64,000 bases of DNA from Adhaeribacter pallidiroseus (GCF_003340495.1 NZ_QASA01000001.1:3348001-3412000); one strand, 5' to 3'; numbered from the stretch's first letter, positions 19,191-28,812 are shown. A program made the numbers and translations. Notes: generated by a model from the sequence alone, not told the origin.

Positions 19191-20435
19191 ATGAAAAACG
19201 AAATTCTCGCTAACCTGCACGATCCAGGCCAGCTCGAAAAGCTTTATCGCCGCAATAAGGCCTCTTTTAAGCAAGCGTTCCGTAACCTTTATCCGGAATT
19301 AAAAGGGAATTTACTCGCGGAATTCTGGAACGAAAGGCTGCATTACGATAACGAAGAAATTAATTGGGGCACTACCCGCGAATTAGTAATGGTGCTACTG
19401 GCGGCACTGGTAGCGGGTTTTATTGCTAAAATTCCAAGTCTTTTTCAGATCAACGAAGAATTCTTTTATCCCAGGAACATAGGTTTCATCTTTCTACCGT
19501 TGCTCATGGCTTATTTTGCCCGACAAAATAAATTACAACCCAAGTTAATCGGAATAGTCGGTGGTGGCATTTTGCTCTCTCTTATTTACATCAATTTACT
19601 TCCGGAATCTAATACCAGCGACACATTGATCCTGGCTTGTATTCATTTGCCTTTGCTGCTATGGTCATTATTAGGCGTAACCTTTGCCGGCAATAATTTT
19701 TTAGATTATAACCAACGACTAAATTTTTTAAAATACAACGGCGATCTGGTGGTAATGACCACGCTTATTCTGATTGCCGGCGGCCTCCTGACCGGGATTA
19801 CCATTGGGCTATTCTCCCTGATTGGTTTTCAGATTAAACAGTTATATTTTGAATATTTTGGCGTTTTCGGACTGGCGGCTGCCCCTATTGTTGGTACTTA
19901 CTTAACCCAGACAAATCCGCAGTTGGTAAATAAAGTTTCGCCGGTCATAGCTAAAATATTCAGCCCGCTGGTTTTAGTAATGCTTTTAGTTTATTTAGGT
20001 GCCATCGTATATTCGGGCAAAGACCCTTACAACGACCGGGAATTTTTAATTATTTTTAATTTATTACTGATCGGGGTTATGGCGATCATCTTCTTTTCGG
20101 TGGCCGAAAGCTTTAAAACCAAGCGCCATACCACCGCTACCTGGGTCCTTTTTCTTTTATCAACGGTAACTGTTTTGGTAAATGGCATTGCGTTATCGGC
20201 CATTGTGTTCCGGATTGCGGAGTGGGGCCTTACTCCTAACCGGTTGGCGGTGCTGGGCAGTAATTTACTCATGCTCCTCCACCTGCTGTTTATTACTTTT
20301 CAGTTTTATAAAGTACTAACCAAAAAATCAGAAATAACAACCATAAGTCGGGCTATCGCTATATTTTTACCCATTTACAGTCTATGGGCAGCATCGGTCT
20401 TTTTTTTATTTCCCTTGGTTTTTAATTTTAAATAA
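19191..20435 (+). CDS. Polytopic membrane protein, DUF4153-like, 414 aa
   Basis: A soluble helical N-terminus of about 60 residues (LANLHDPGQLEKLYRRNKAS) is followed by about 11-12 hydrophobic helices. The motif LTPNRLAVLGSNLLMLLHL at residues 340-360 fits the DUF4153 group of Bacteroidota inner-membrane proteins, whose function is unknown. It closes the four-gene membrane operon beginning at 18168. Start ATG 19191 is 10 bases after the preceding stop. The family assignment rests on the topology and this motif only. Confidence 0.7.
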   Translation: MKNEILANLHDPGQLEKLYRRNKASFKQAFRNLYPELKGNLLAEFWNERLHYDNEEINWGTTRELVMVLLAALVAGFIAKIPSLFQINEEFFYPRNIGFIFLPLLMAYFARQNKLQPKLIGIVGGGILLSLIYINLLPESNTSDTLILACIHLPLLLWSLLGVTFAGNNFLDYNQRLNFLKYNGDLVVMTTLILIAGGLLTGITIGLFSLIGFQIKQLYFEYFGVFGLAAAPIVGTYLTQTNPQLVNKVSPVIAKIFSPLVLVMLLVYLGAIVYSGKDPYNDREFLIIFNLLLIGVMAIIFFSVAESFKTKRHTTATWVLFLLSTVTVLVNGIALSAIVFRIAEWGLTPNRLAVLGSNLLMLLHLLFITFQFYKVLTKKSEITTISRAIAIFLPIYSLWAASVFFLFPLVFNFK

Positions 20436-20716
20436 GGCTCTTAGCGTATGTATCTCTTATAAATAAAGCAGAAGCAGTAAGGTTAAATGCTACTCATAAC
20501 TAATTATAGCTAAAAATGACTAGTAGCCTTAAAAGAACGGGTACCAAGCTTGGTCTGTGTTTAAGGTAAGTCGGGATAATACCGGTTGTTCATTAAGGCG
20601 AATTAACTTGCTTCGGGATGAATCAAAATTTAAAAAAAAAGTATAATTTTAAAAGTTCCGTACCAATAGTTTAGTTGATTTATGGACTAAAACTAGATTT
20701 TTCCTTTAAAAGCAGG

Positions 20717-21424
20717 TTATTTTTTTAAATTTTCGGGCAGTTCTTTAATAGCAATGTTACGAAAACGATGGGTGGCTCCCGGCGCCCAAGAGTCCAGAAT
20801 ATTCCAACCCACTACGGAAGACGAGAACAAGGCCGTCCAGTGCGATTGCAAACCAATCCTGCCCTGGGTTGCTCCGGCAATAAAGTCGTTTTTAGGTTGG
20901 GTTACGTCCCACATCTGTACCCCGTTAATCCATAAAGTAATCCGGGGCACCTCGCCTACCATTTTGATCCGGAAGGAATTCCAATCGTTGGCCCGCCATA
21001 CTTTTTCCCGCCCGGCGGTTTTTGCTTCTTGGCTCACGGGCATGCGTTCGCCGAGTAAATTACCCGTGCTGCCGGCGGCTTCGTCCAGTTCAATCTGGTA
21101 GGCAATGCCACTTTCGGAGGACCGAATAAATATGCCGCCGTTGGTAAAAGAATCAATTTTAGCTTCCAGGTACAGCTCGAAATTTTTAAATTTTTTATCC
21201 GACAGCAACACCCCGCCTTGTCCGTAAGGATTTTGCCGAATAACTATTGCGCCATCTTCCACCCGTACATCGGGGGTAGTGCCCTGGTGCGTGGTGCGGC
21301 TAAGGTGCCAACCGCGCAAATCTTTTCCGTTAAAAACAGGCGTAAAACCCGCCGGAATTTGCGCCCAAGCCGGAGTAAGACTTAAAGTGCTAACAAACAG
21401 AATGAATACACTTTTTACGGTCAT
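20717..21424 (-). CDS. DUF1080 (3-keto-disaccharide hydrolase-like) secreted protein
   Basis: DUF1080 proteins are concanavalin-like beta-sandwiches often linked to sugar breakdown, some acting on 3-keto-glycosides. The ATG at 21424 (MTVKSVFILFVSTLSLTPAW) begins a signal peptide cleaved near AWAQ; an upstream TTG was discarded. The domain covers most of the mature protein: FTPVFNGKDLRGWH, DGAIVIRQNPYG, NGGIFIRSSESG with YQIELDE, and ITLWINGVQMWD. The usual GxGxL-type sheet and the final RFRNIAIKEL strand are present. At 235 residues it is the standard length. It lies 76 bases after the SUMF1-domain gene in the same direction, so the two may share a transcript. Confidence 0.88.
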   Translation of the reverse strand: MTVKSVFILFVSTLSLTPAWAQIPAGFTPVFNGKDLRGWHLSRTTHQGTTPDVRVEDGAIVIRQNPYGQGGVLLSDKKFKNFELYLEAKIDSFTNGGIFIRSSESGIAYQIELDEAAGSTGNLLGERMPVSQEAKTAGREKVWRANDWNSFRIKMVGEVPRITLWINGVQMWDVTQPKNDFIAGATQGRIGLQSHWTALFSSSVVGWNILDSWAPGATHRFRNIAIKELPENLKK

Positions 21425-21499
21425 TTTTATGTAGTACAATCTTTAGAAACACCTATCTAAGAACTTTTAACTCAAAACTATTAACCCATAACTCTAAAT

Positions 21500-22357
21500 T
21501 CATTTCCGTGCTTCCATTACTAACCGAACACCCGCATCAAAACCATTCCCGGGGCCGGCAGCGTGAGTCATATAAGTAGCATTTTTAACATCGCCGGTAA
21601 AAGAAGCGCCTTTTAACACGTGTTCTTTTCCGGCACGGGGTGGGACCGGATCAGCGAAAATTTTCTCGTTGTAGTAATCCTGCATCCACTCCCACACGTT
21701 GCCCAACATGTCGTATACTCCCCAGGCATTGGGTTTCTTTTGCCCAACTGGGCTGGTAGTAGTGCCCCCCAAAACCGCAACTTCATTTATTTCGGACCAA
21801 GGTATATCTTCTTTGGCGCCGGCCCGCGCGGCGTACTCCCATTCAAACTCGGTGGGTAACCGGTAGGTATGTTGCTTATCCTGGGCATTTAATTTTTGTA
21901 CGAAGGCTTGGGCATCCTGCCAGGTGATGTTTTCGACAGGGTGCTGCGCGTTGTTATCTTTTACCTTATCTTTTTTAAAAAAAGCGGGATTGGTGCCCAT
22001 AATTTTTTGCCATTGTTCCTGCGTAACTTCAAATTTTCCGATGTAATAAGGCTGGTTCAAGTTCACGGTGAAGCCCGGCCTGAAAGCTTTATGGGCCATT
22101 TCGGCGGCGGTTTTATAAGCGCTCGCCGGCAAAGTGGGGCGGTTTAATTTTTCTTTCGGCGGCTCTCCTGTACCCGGCTGAAACTTACCTACCACCATAC
22201 TGCCCGGTTGTATCAACACGAACTCCATTCCAAACGTATTGGTGAAGGTGACGGGTTGGGCTACAAGTTTTATGGGTAACAACAGAAGAATCAAACCAAG
22301 TCTGACTATTGGTTTGATTGAAAATTTATGTTGATGGATTGACATTAAATCGCGCAT
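21500..22357 (-). CDS. SUMF1/formylglycine-generating-enzyme-fold protein
   Basis: The fold is shared with the sulfatase-activating enzyme and with many non-enzymatic relatives. A signal peptide lies at residues 15-35 (PIVRLGLILLLLPIKLVA). The domain begins at TFGMEFVLIQPGSM and continues through YYIGKFEVTQEQWQKIMG, HPVENITWQDAQAFVQKLN, RLPTEFEWEYAARAGA, GVYDMLGNVWEWMQDYY and GVRLVMEARK. The mature domain contains no cysteine, so the copper-binding Cys pair of true formylglycine-generating enzymes is absent; a ligand-binding or structural role is more likely. Two ATG starts are possible (22357 and 22345). Confidence 0.88.
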   Translation of the reverse strand: MRDLMSIHQHKFSIKPIVRLGLILLLLPIKLVAQPVTFTNTFGMEFVLIQPGSMVVGKFQPGTGEPPKEKLNRPTLPASAYKTAAEMAHKAFRPGFTVNLNQPYYIGKFEVTQEQWQKIMGTNPAFFKKDKVKDNNAQHPVENITWQDAQAFVQKLNAQDKQHTYRLPTEFEWEYAARAGAKEDIPWSEINEVAVLGGTTTSPVGQKKPNAWGVYDMLGNVWEWMQDYYNEKIFADPVPPRAGKEHVLKGASFTGDVKNATYMTHAAGPGNGFDAGVRLVMEARK

Positions 22358-22841
22358 TTTAAGTTTTAAAGTAATTTAACTCCAAGCTCCCCTTTTAAGA
22401 TTAGCCGGAGGATTGGTTAACTTTATTCTTCCGTCTTTACTTGGAGCCGGTTCCCGCCTCCAGGCCGCAGTGCTATCGAACTTGCTGGCTTCAAGTTTTG
22501 CCTCCTGGCCGGCGGGCCCCGTTTGGCTCTTTCGGGCGGTCTAAGCTTCCTTTCCTCGCTCCGCTGCGGAATGTGGCTCAACGCCACACCGGAACCTTAG
22601 AAGGCCCTCAAAAGCCAAACTGGTGTCAGTTATTCTTAGCAAGGGCTTTTACAATCATTACTATTTTTTAAATTTTTAAATTTCATACGCGGTAAGTAAG
22701 CCCAAGCTATTGTACTCTACTTTTAAACCGAGTTCAAATATCTGCCCTTCCAATTTTCAATTGTGAATAAATGATGGTTATTGAAAACCGTGTTTCAGGT
22801 TAAAATCTGCAACTTGAAATTTGCAACCTGCAACCTGTAAC
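22358..22841. other. Intergenic region with a GC-rich element of unlike composition
   Basis: Positions about 22440-22640 are clearly richer in G and C than the flanks and contain words such as GCCGGCGGGCCCCG and CGCTCCGCTGCGGAATGTGG. I recognise no protein in any frame and no RNA fold. Positions 22798-22841 hold the phrase-type repeat CTGCAACTTGAAATTTGCAA / CCTGCAACCTGTAACCT seen again in opposite orientation near 37590. It may be a repeated intergenic element or decayed foreign DNA. Confidence 0.5.
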
Positions 22842-25154
22842 CTACTTAGCCCAGTTGGTGTTTTCGTTGCGGCCTAGTTTAAAGATTTCGAGCATTTGCA
22901 GGGTCATGCCTTCGGGAATTTTGGGCGTATTGGCACGTACATTTTTCACTTCTTCGGTGGTTACCACGGAGGCATTGTTCCCGATTTCGCCACTATTCCG
23001 CACGTAACTTAGCACGGAGGCAATCCATTCGTCGTCGTTATGGCCCATTGCCGGCATAATATCCGGATATGTTTTACCATCCACCGGACCCCGTAGGCCG
23101 TTTAAAAGTAATTGCGTGAGCAAAACTTTATCGCCTTTTACCCGGGGTGAACCAGCCAAGGGCGGAGCTGGCATTTGGCCACCGCCCAAAGATCTTCCTT
23201 TTCCGTCTGGGCCGTGGCAGCTGGAACACAATTGTTTGAATATCACCGCGCCTTTGGCTACCAACTTCCGGTCTTCGGGACTAAGGTTTTTAGAACGGGC
23301 TTTTTCGGCAGCTAAGGTTTTCTGGGTTTCCAGGAACGTGGTGTGAGAATACTGCATCAACTCGTTTTTCGGGTTAGCCGCAATTAATTCTTTTATCGTA
23401 TTTTGGGCCACCTCATTTTTGTTAGTTCTTAAGGATAAAGCCAGCTGTATGCGCACATCCGCACTGGGGTCTTCTTTCAGGACGCTTAATTTTTGTATTA
23501 CTTCCAAATCGTTTTTCGCCAGAAAATTTTCGCTAACCCAAACGGCAGTTTTTCTAACCTGCGGTTCTTCGTCGGCCAATGTTCGAAACAACGTCGCTTT
23601 ATCCAGGGCATTTAAACCTTCTAAAGTCCATAAGGCATGCATGCGGGCCAGGTGATTGGGTTGTTCTTTGGCTAGTGTCATTTGCTTTAAAGCGGGTACC
23701 ACCGATTGATCGTTGCGCACAATCAATGTAATCTGGGCATTATCGCGCCACCAGCCATTGGGGTGATTTAAATATTTTACCAGTTGGCTGCTGGGTTCGT
23801 TCAGCATGTTGGGGCGGCGGGTATCGGGTTTAAAATTTTGGTGGACTACCCGGTAAATACGGCCCATGCCCCGGTTTTTATCCAAGCCTTTCTGGGCGAT
23901 TACGCCGCCTAAGTAGGAACCTGGCCCAGACCATTCGCTTTCCTGAATAATACCGTGGTACATATCTACAATGTAAAAATTACCGTCCGGCCCGGTGTTG
24001 GTATTAATGGGCCGAAAATTCATATCCGCGGAGGCCAACCAATCCTTTTTTTCGTAGGCATCTTTCAGGTAAATCTTGCCTTCTTTGTTCGATACTTTAC
24101 CGCGTTTTATGACGCGTCCTACCGGTTCCGGAATAAAATAATCACCCTGCATGTCGGCGGGTAAACGATCGCCGCGGAAAATAGACTGACCGCAGCCAGA
24201 GGTAAAATGGTTTAACGTATTATCTTCGGGGCGCAAAGCTTCTTTTCCACCTTGAGCATCTACGTTGCCGATAATGGGCCAGGGAATGGCAAATTCGGGC
24301 GTATACTGATCTTTAAAATTTAAAGCCCCATAAGCGGGCATCTGCTGAATTTGAACCGCCGGCAAACCCGGACCGGCTTCGGAGTAAAACAAACGTCCGT
24401 AATTATCCGCCGTGAGCCCCCATTGGCCAATCATGTTGTCTACCAAAGTATCGGCGATTAGCTTACCGTTTTGGTATTTGTACCGCAGATTATCGCGGGT
24501 GGGGTAAATCCAGTTATCGAGGTTCCAGAGCAGGCCGCCGTTTTGGTGTTCCAGGTTGCGCACATCCTGCACGTCGTTCCGGAAAACTATTTTCTTTTCA
24601 TCGGCTTTGCCATCGTTGTTGGTGTCGCGGTAACTCCAGATATGTTGCACATTGGTTTCCTGCACCAGCAATTGGTCGCCTATTGGTAAAACCACCCGGG
24701 GTAATAGCAGGCTATCGATGAATACAGTATACTTATCCATTTTGCCGTCGCCATCGGTATCTTCTAAGCGCTTAATGCGGCTGGTGCGTTCGTATTCGCC
24801 GGTGCCCAGGGCATCTTTCATGTAGGTATTCATTTCGGCTACGTACATGCGGCCGTTTCCGTCCCAGGCAATAGCTACCGGCTCCTGCACCATGGGCTCA
24901 CTGGCTACCAACTCCAGGCGATAACCAGGAGGCAGTTGTACCTTTTTCATGCTTTCTTCCGGCGATAAGGGTGCCACCGGCGGATCTTTATCCACCACCA
25001 CGCGTTCAAACGGCGGGTCTGGAGCAAGTTGATTTTGAGCTACGGTATCTTTTTTTGAGGAAGAACAAGCGTTTCCCAAGAGACTAGCTGCAATCACAAT
25101 AGCCAGAATAGGTTTAAGCGTTGTATATTTTTTGTATATTGATAAGATGGACAT
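22842..25154 (-). CDS. PVC-type haem-binding lipoprotein (sorbosone dehydrogenase-like propeller, HEAT repeats, cytochrome c)
   Basis: Large secreted lipoprotein of the membrane-bound dehydrogenase group, probably oxidising a sugar-like substrate and passing electrons to its haem. The signal peptide ends with lipobox Cys30 (LLGNACSSS). Residues about 70-430 form a propeller (QLPPGYRLELVASEP, RMYVAEMNTY, GPDGNFYIVDMYHGIIQ) with DTDGDGKMDK and DTNNDGKADE calcium-loop-like motifs. Residues about 460-620 are HEAT-like repeats. A c-type cytochrome domain follows with CSSCHGPDGKGR near residue 645 and a distal Met in the DIMPAMGH segment. Length and order fit the family. It sits between the GH144 genes and the SUMF1/DUF1080 pair but is separated from both by repeat-bearing spacers. 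Confidence 0.9.
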   Translation of the reverse strand: MSILSIYKKYTTLKPILAIVIAASLLGNACSSSKKDTVAQNQLAPDPPFERVVVDKDPPVAPLSPEESMKKVQLPPGYRLELVASEPMVQEPVAIAWDGNGRMYVAEMNTYMKDALGTGEYERTSRIKRLEDTDGDGKMDKYTVFIDSLLLPRVVLPIGDQLLVQETNVQHIWSYRDTNNDGKADEKKIVFRNDVQDVRNLEHQNGGLLWNLDNWIYPTRDNLRYKYQNGKLIADTLVDNMIGQWGLTADNYGRLFYSEAGPGLPAVQIQQMPAYGALNFKDQYTPEFAIPWPIIGNVDAQGGKEALRPEDNTLNHFTSGCGQSIFRGDRLPADMQGDYFIPEPVGRVIKRGKVSNKEGKIYLKDAYEKKDWLASADMNFRPINTNTGPDGNFYIVDMYHGIIQESEWSGPGSYLGGVIAQKGLDKNRGMGRIYRVVHQNFKPDTRRPNMLNEPSSQLVKYLNHPNGWWRDNAQITLIVRNDQSVVPALKQMTLAKEQPNHLARMHALWTLEGLNALDKATLFRTLADEEPQVRKTAVWVSENFLAKNDLEVIQKLSVLKEDPSADVRIQLALSLRTNKNEVAQNTIKELIAANPKNELMQYSHTTFLETQKTLAAEKARSKNLSPEDRKLVAKGAVIFKQLCSSCHGPDGKGRSLGGGQMPAPPLAGSPRVKGDKVLLTQLLLNGLRGPVDGKTYPDIMPAMGHNDDEWIASVLSYVRNSGEIGNNASVVTTEEVKNVRANTPKIPEGMTLQMLEIFKLGRNENTNWAK

Positions 25155-25740
25155 AAAAAATTTATGTTTTTAATAATTTACTAACGTTATAAGGCTTAGA
25201 GTATGTTTAAAATTCTGAACTGCTAAAATTAGCGGTTATTTAATAGATGAGGTTAATTGCCTAAAAAAGACTTTATAATGCTAGTTTAATGAGCGGATTC
25301 AAAAACGACTTAACTAAAACAGCTCCTTCCATGCTGGCTCAAAGGATTGGTTGCAAGTTAAGAGAATCAACTTGCAGCAAACATTCTTGTATAAAGTAGT
25401 AATAACCAGCATTTTACGGCTTTTTGTTTTTTCTAAAAAAGCTATCTCAAATTTTTAAACATACTCTTAAACCTTATACGGATAAATAATTTTTAAAATT
25501 TACAGCGGATCAAGTTATCTTCAATTCAACCGGCTTTAACGCTGGCGCGAGCGTCCACGCTCGTGTCTACTATCTGGTAGGCCTCTGGCCGGGCTAACTG
25601 AAAAACTACTTTTAAAAGAAATTAATATAAATTCCTAACAGCCAGAGGCCGGACGATAAGCATCACGAGCGAGGACGCTCGCGATAGTAAAAATAATTGC
25701 TAAAAATGTGGTCTGTGGTGAACGGGCCATGGGCTAAGTA
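25155..25740. other. Intergenic region carrying a REPIN-like element
   Basis: No gene is seen. The main content is the nested inverted repeat at 25547-25682, listed separately. The first 200 bases probably hold the promoter of the cytochrome gene. Further A/T words of the AAATTTTTAAA type occur near 25447 and 25493. Confidence 0.5.
25547..25682. repeat. REPIN/MITE-like nested inverted repeat
   Basis: Outer arms of 19 bp at 25547-25565 (GCGAGCGTCCACGCTCGTG) and 25664-25682 match in inverted orientation at 18 of 19 positions. Each arm is itself nearly palindromic (CGAGCG...CGCTCG). Inner 10-bp arms, GGCCTCTGGC at 25580-25589 and its complement at 25641-25650, are perfect. The AT-rich centre holds no gene. 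Two inverted copies of a short GC-rich palindrome around a spacer is the plan of REPIN elements mobilised by a RAYT transposase; none is encoded in the window. Confidence 0.75.
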
Positions 25741-27090
25741 CTATTTCAACTCCGGACTTTGAAAGCCTAATTTTTTTAAACCTTGCTGCACATCCGGCGA
25801 ACTCATAAACAGTTTCCAGATTAAACCGGTACGATAGTTTTCGATCATCACGATAATCGGGCCTTGATCAATGGCGAGATGTGATTTCGCGTACCAGTTT
25901 TCGGTTTCGTTAAAAGCATCCACAAAGCCGTATTTGCTCCAGATTTTATCTCCCAGATCGTTGTAGAAATGTTTAAGCGCCTGCATAGAATACTCAGGTG
26001 TATACGGGAAAGCCGATAAAGCCGCGGTGGGGGTGATTACCCCTAAATCTTCGGTAGGCGAATGGGCGCCGTAACCCTGGTGGTTGTCGCTGGCGGTTAG
26101 TCCCCAACTATTGGGCCCGTAGCCTTTAAATTTTTTCGGATTTTGGAGGCAGTAGGCCCGGTTAATTAACGTATGATTTAAATTTTGCTGCCAGTAATCG
26201 GCGTATTGGTCTTTTAAACCTTTCGGGTTGAGGCCCAGAAAAGAATAATGCGAGAAAAATAAGGGACCTCCGTAATCAAAGCCTAACGGCAGCTTAATAC
26301 TTAAAAACTCCCGGTCGTTGCGGAAGAAATTACTACTCGTCCAGCCCTGGTGGTAAACCTTGGAGTCAATGGCAAACTTAGGGGAAGAAGCCGCCAGCAC
26401 ATAAGTAATCAAACATTCGTTCCAGCCCCGGATCTGGTGGTTCATGCTCCAGCCCTGGTTGGGGCTCCAATGCCAGTATAACACATTCTGCCCGCCTTGC
26501 GTGTGCCAGTTCCATTCCACCCCTTCCCACATCCAGAGTATTTTGTTGCGCAACTGGCTTTCGGTGGAGTTGTTTTGGGTAAAATACTGACGGGCACAAA
26601 TCAGGCCCTGAAATAAAAATGATGTTTCTACTAAATCGCCGCCATCGTCTTTCTGGCTAAACCTAATAACTTTACCGGTCGCCCCGTCTAACCAATGCGG
26701 GTACACCCCGTGAAACTGATCGGCTTTCCAGAGAAAATCCACGATTTTTAAGGTACGCTCGGCGGCTTGCTGGCGGGTAATCCAACCTCGTTCGGCCGCC
26801 ACGATAATACCCATCAAGCCAAACCCGGTTCCGCCGGTAGTTACTACTTCGTCGCCGTAGTCAAAAGATTTGTTGCTACGTTCACGGGCCATGCCACTCA
26901 CCGGGTGCGCAAAATCCCAGAAGTACGCAAAAGTTTGTTTCTGTACCAACTCCAATAGCTGCTCATCCGACAAGTTTTTCGGGCGCGAGTTGTCAAAAAT
27001 ATTTGTGGTGTTCTTGGCCTTGGTTTTTTGGGCCAACGACAGACCCGGCACCATAAGTAAGCAGATTAACAGCAGAAAATAGTTTTTCAT
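25741..27090 (-). CDS. Secreted GH144-type glycoside hydrolase
   Basis: Glucoamylase-like (alpha/alpha)6 barrel protein; characterised GH144 members are endo-beta-1,2-glucanases. The signal peptide MKNYFLLLICLLMVPGLSLAQ is cleaved after LAQ. The barrel covers residues about 40-435 with TFAYFWDFAHPVSGMARER, TTGGTGFGLMGIIVAAERGW, KDDGGDLVETSFLFQGL, IRGWNECLITYVLA, PLFFSHYSFLGLNP, WGLTASDNH and IDQGPIIVMIENYRTGL. The acidic residues in DLVET and NECL are candidate catalytic positions, though I did not verify them. It lies 25 bases after a second GH144 gene, so the two are co-transcribed. The product lacks the extra C-terminal domain of its paralogue. Confidence 0.88.
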   Translation of the reverse strand: MKNYFLLLICLLMVPGLSLAQKTKAKNTTNIFDNSRPKNLSDEQLLELVQKQTFAYFWDFAHPVSGMARERSNKSFDYGDEVVTTGGTGFGLMGIIVAAERGWITRQQAAERTLKIVDFLWKADQFHGVYPHWLDGATGKVIRFSQKDDGGDLVETSFLFQGLICARQYFTQNNSTESQLRNKILWMWEGVEWNWHTQGGQNVLYWHWSPNQGWSMNHQIRGWNECLITYVLAASSPKFAIDSKVYHQGWTSSNFFRNDREFLSIKLPLGFDYGGPLFFSHYSFLGLNPKGLKDQYADYWQQNLNHTLINRAYCLQNPKKFKGYGPNSWGLTASDNHQGYGAHSPTEDLGVITPTAALSAFPYTPEYSMQALKHFYNDLGDKIWSKYGFVDAFNETENWYAKSHLAIDQGPIIVMIENYRTGLIWKLFMSSPDVQQGLKKLGFQSPELK

Positions 27091-27115
27091 AGGCTGATTT
27101 TTAAATTTTTAAAAT

Positions 27116-28735
27116 TTAGTGCAGGTCAACGGCCAACTTTTTCGTTACAGTTGAGTTGCTTAGCCGTAAAGTATATTTTCCGGTCGGTACTTTTTCGCCA
27201 AAACTTACCGAATAAAAACCAGGTGCTTTTGCCTCTTCCTGCCAGATTGTTTCCGCTACGCTTCCATCTTCTTTCTCCAGGGTTAAAGTAAAATTACCAG
27301 CTGTTTGAATGGCTACATCAATCGGGTACTTATTGTGGTCGGGGTTTTTTAACAGGTCGTACTGGCCGGTTCTTATTTCCGGAATGGCCAGATAAAAACC
27401 TGTTTCGGGATTAGGTTGCTTAATGTTTGCTTTTGTTAGACCATTTTGTACTTCGGGTATTTTCGTAAACAAATCCCAGAGCAAACCAGTCCGGTAATTT
27501 TCAATCATGATAACAATGGGGCCTTGATCGATGGCCAGATAGTCTTTCGCTATCCAGCCGCGGGAGCGGTTATAGGCATCGAAAAAGCCGTATTTGCCAT
27601 ATAATTGATTACCTAAATTAGTATACAAATTCCGCAGTACCTGCATGGAGTAATATGGCGTGTAGGGCATGGAACTAATGGCCGCGGTGGGCGCCATGGT
27701 GCCGTTATCATCTATGGGTTGATGCGCTTTGTACCCATCCGGATCATCGGAAGCCGTAAGCCCCCATAAACCAGCCTGGTAGCCGTAATTTTTCGGAGCC
27801 GCATGCATACAATAAGCCCGGTTAATAAGCGTATGTTTTACGTTTTGTTGCCAGTAAAAAGCATAGGAGTCTTGCATTTGCCGCGGATCGAGGCCCAGAA
27901 AGGAATAATGAGCAAAAAATAAAGGTCCGCCATAACCAGGGCCAATCGGCAGCAAGTATCCCTCTAAAGGTTGCTCATTTATAAAGCCGGTTCCCTGAAA
28001 AGTATTTTGATAAACAGCCGGTGAAATAGCGTGCGTGGGTGAACTTAAAGCCAGAATGTAGGTAATCAAACATTCGTTCCAGCCCCGGATGGGCAGGTTC
28101 ATTTCCCAATTATAATCCGGACTCCAGTGCCAGTAGAGTTGACCATCGCCGCGTGAAGCGTACCAGTCCCACTCTACGGTTTCCCACAACTGCGTAATGG
28201 TATTCCGCAACGCTGTTTCGGCCGCATCCGAACCATTAAAGTAAGTTCGGGCAGCTAATAAGCCATTGATGAGAAAAGAAGTTTCTACTAAATCACCCCC
28301 GTTATCTTTCGGGCTAAAAGCAATTACTTTGCCCGTGCTCCCATCTAACCAATGACTCCAGGCTCCGTGAAACCGGTCTGCTTTTTTTAAAAATTCGCCC
28401 ATTTTGGTAAGCCGTTCTACGGCCTCCGCGCGAGGAATCCAACCGCGGCTTACGCCAACAATCAAAGCCGAAATACCAAAACCAGTACCGCCGCTGGTTA
28501 CCAAATCCCCAGAATTCGTGCGTTCGCGGGCCATGCCGGATATTGGATGAGCATATTCCCAAAAATACTGGAGCGTTGCTTGTTGTACCTTGTCCAGTAT
28601 TTCTTTATCCGGCGTAACGGGAGCTACTTCGGGGGTAATAACCGGGGGAGTAAAAATTTCTTCTTCCTTGGCCTTACAGGAAACGAGTATTAAAATTAAA
28701 AACAAGCACCAGTAAGGCAGTCGGGCGTAAATCAT
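27116..28735 (-). CDS. GH144-type glycoside hydrolase lipoprotein with extra C-terminal domain
   Basis: Paralogue of the enzyme at 25741-27090, sharing YFWEYAHPISGMARERTN, KDNGGDLVETSFLINGL, IRGWNECLITYIL, PLFFAHYSFLGLDP and IDQGPIVIMIENYRTGL. The signal peptide ends in a lipobox with Cys20 (LILVSCK), so this copy is probably tethered to the outer membrane, while the paralogue has an ordinary signal peptide. About 90 extra residues at the C-terminus (YPIDVAIQTAGNFTLTLEKE to TVTKKLAVDLH) look like a beta-sandwich module. A terminator separates it from the susD-like gene, 77 bases upstream, so it may be only partly co-expressed with SusCD. Confidence 0.88.
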   Translation of the reverse strand: MIYARLPYWCLFLILILVSCKAKEEEIFTPPVITPEVAPVTPDKEILDKVQQATLQYFWEYAHPISGMARERTNSGDLVTSGGTGFGISALIVGVSRGWIPRAEAVERLTKMGEFLKKADRFHGAWSHWLDGSTGKVIAFSPKDNGGDLVETSFLINGLLAARTYFNGSDAAETALRNTITQLWETVEWDWYASRGDGQLYWHWSPDYNWEMNLPIRGWNECLITYILALSSPTHAISPAVYQNTFQGTGFINEQPLEGYLLPIGPGYGGPLFFAHYSFLGLDPRQMQDSYAFYWQQNVKHTLINRAYCMHAAPKNYGYQAGLWGLTASDDPDGYKAHQPIDDNGTMAPTAAISSMPYTPYYSMQVLRNLYTNLGNQLYGKYGFFDAYNRSRGWIAKDYLAIDQGPIVIMIENYRTGLLWDLFTKIPEVQNGLTKANIKQPNPETGFYLAIPEIRTGQYDLLKNPDHNKYPIDVAIQTAGNFTLTLEKEDGSVAETIWQEEAKAPGFYSVSFGEKVPTGKYTLRLSNSTVTKKLAVDLH

Positions 28736-28764
28736 GCTTTAGCAAAATCGTGACAAAATTAAAA

Positions 28765-28807
28765 AAAGCAGGAAGGCCAATATAATGAAAATCGGACTTC
28801 CTGCTTT
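28765..28807 (-). terminator. Terminator after the SusD-like gene
   Basis: AAAGCAGGAAG (28765-28775) pairs with CTTCCTGCTTT (28797-28807). In minus-strand reading the stem is followed by a T-run (A7 at 28761-28767 on the plus strand). It could attenuate transcription from SusCD into the GH144 genes. Confidence 0.85.
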
Positions 28808-28812
28808 AAAGA

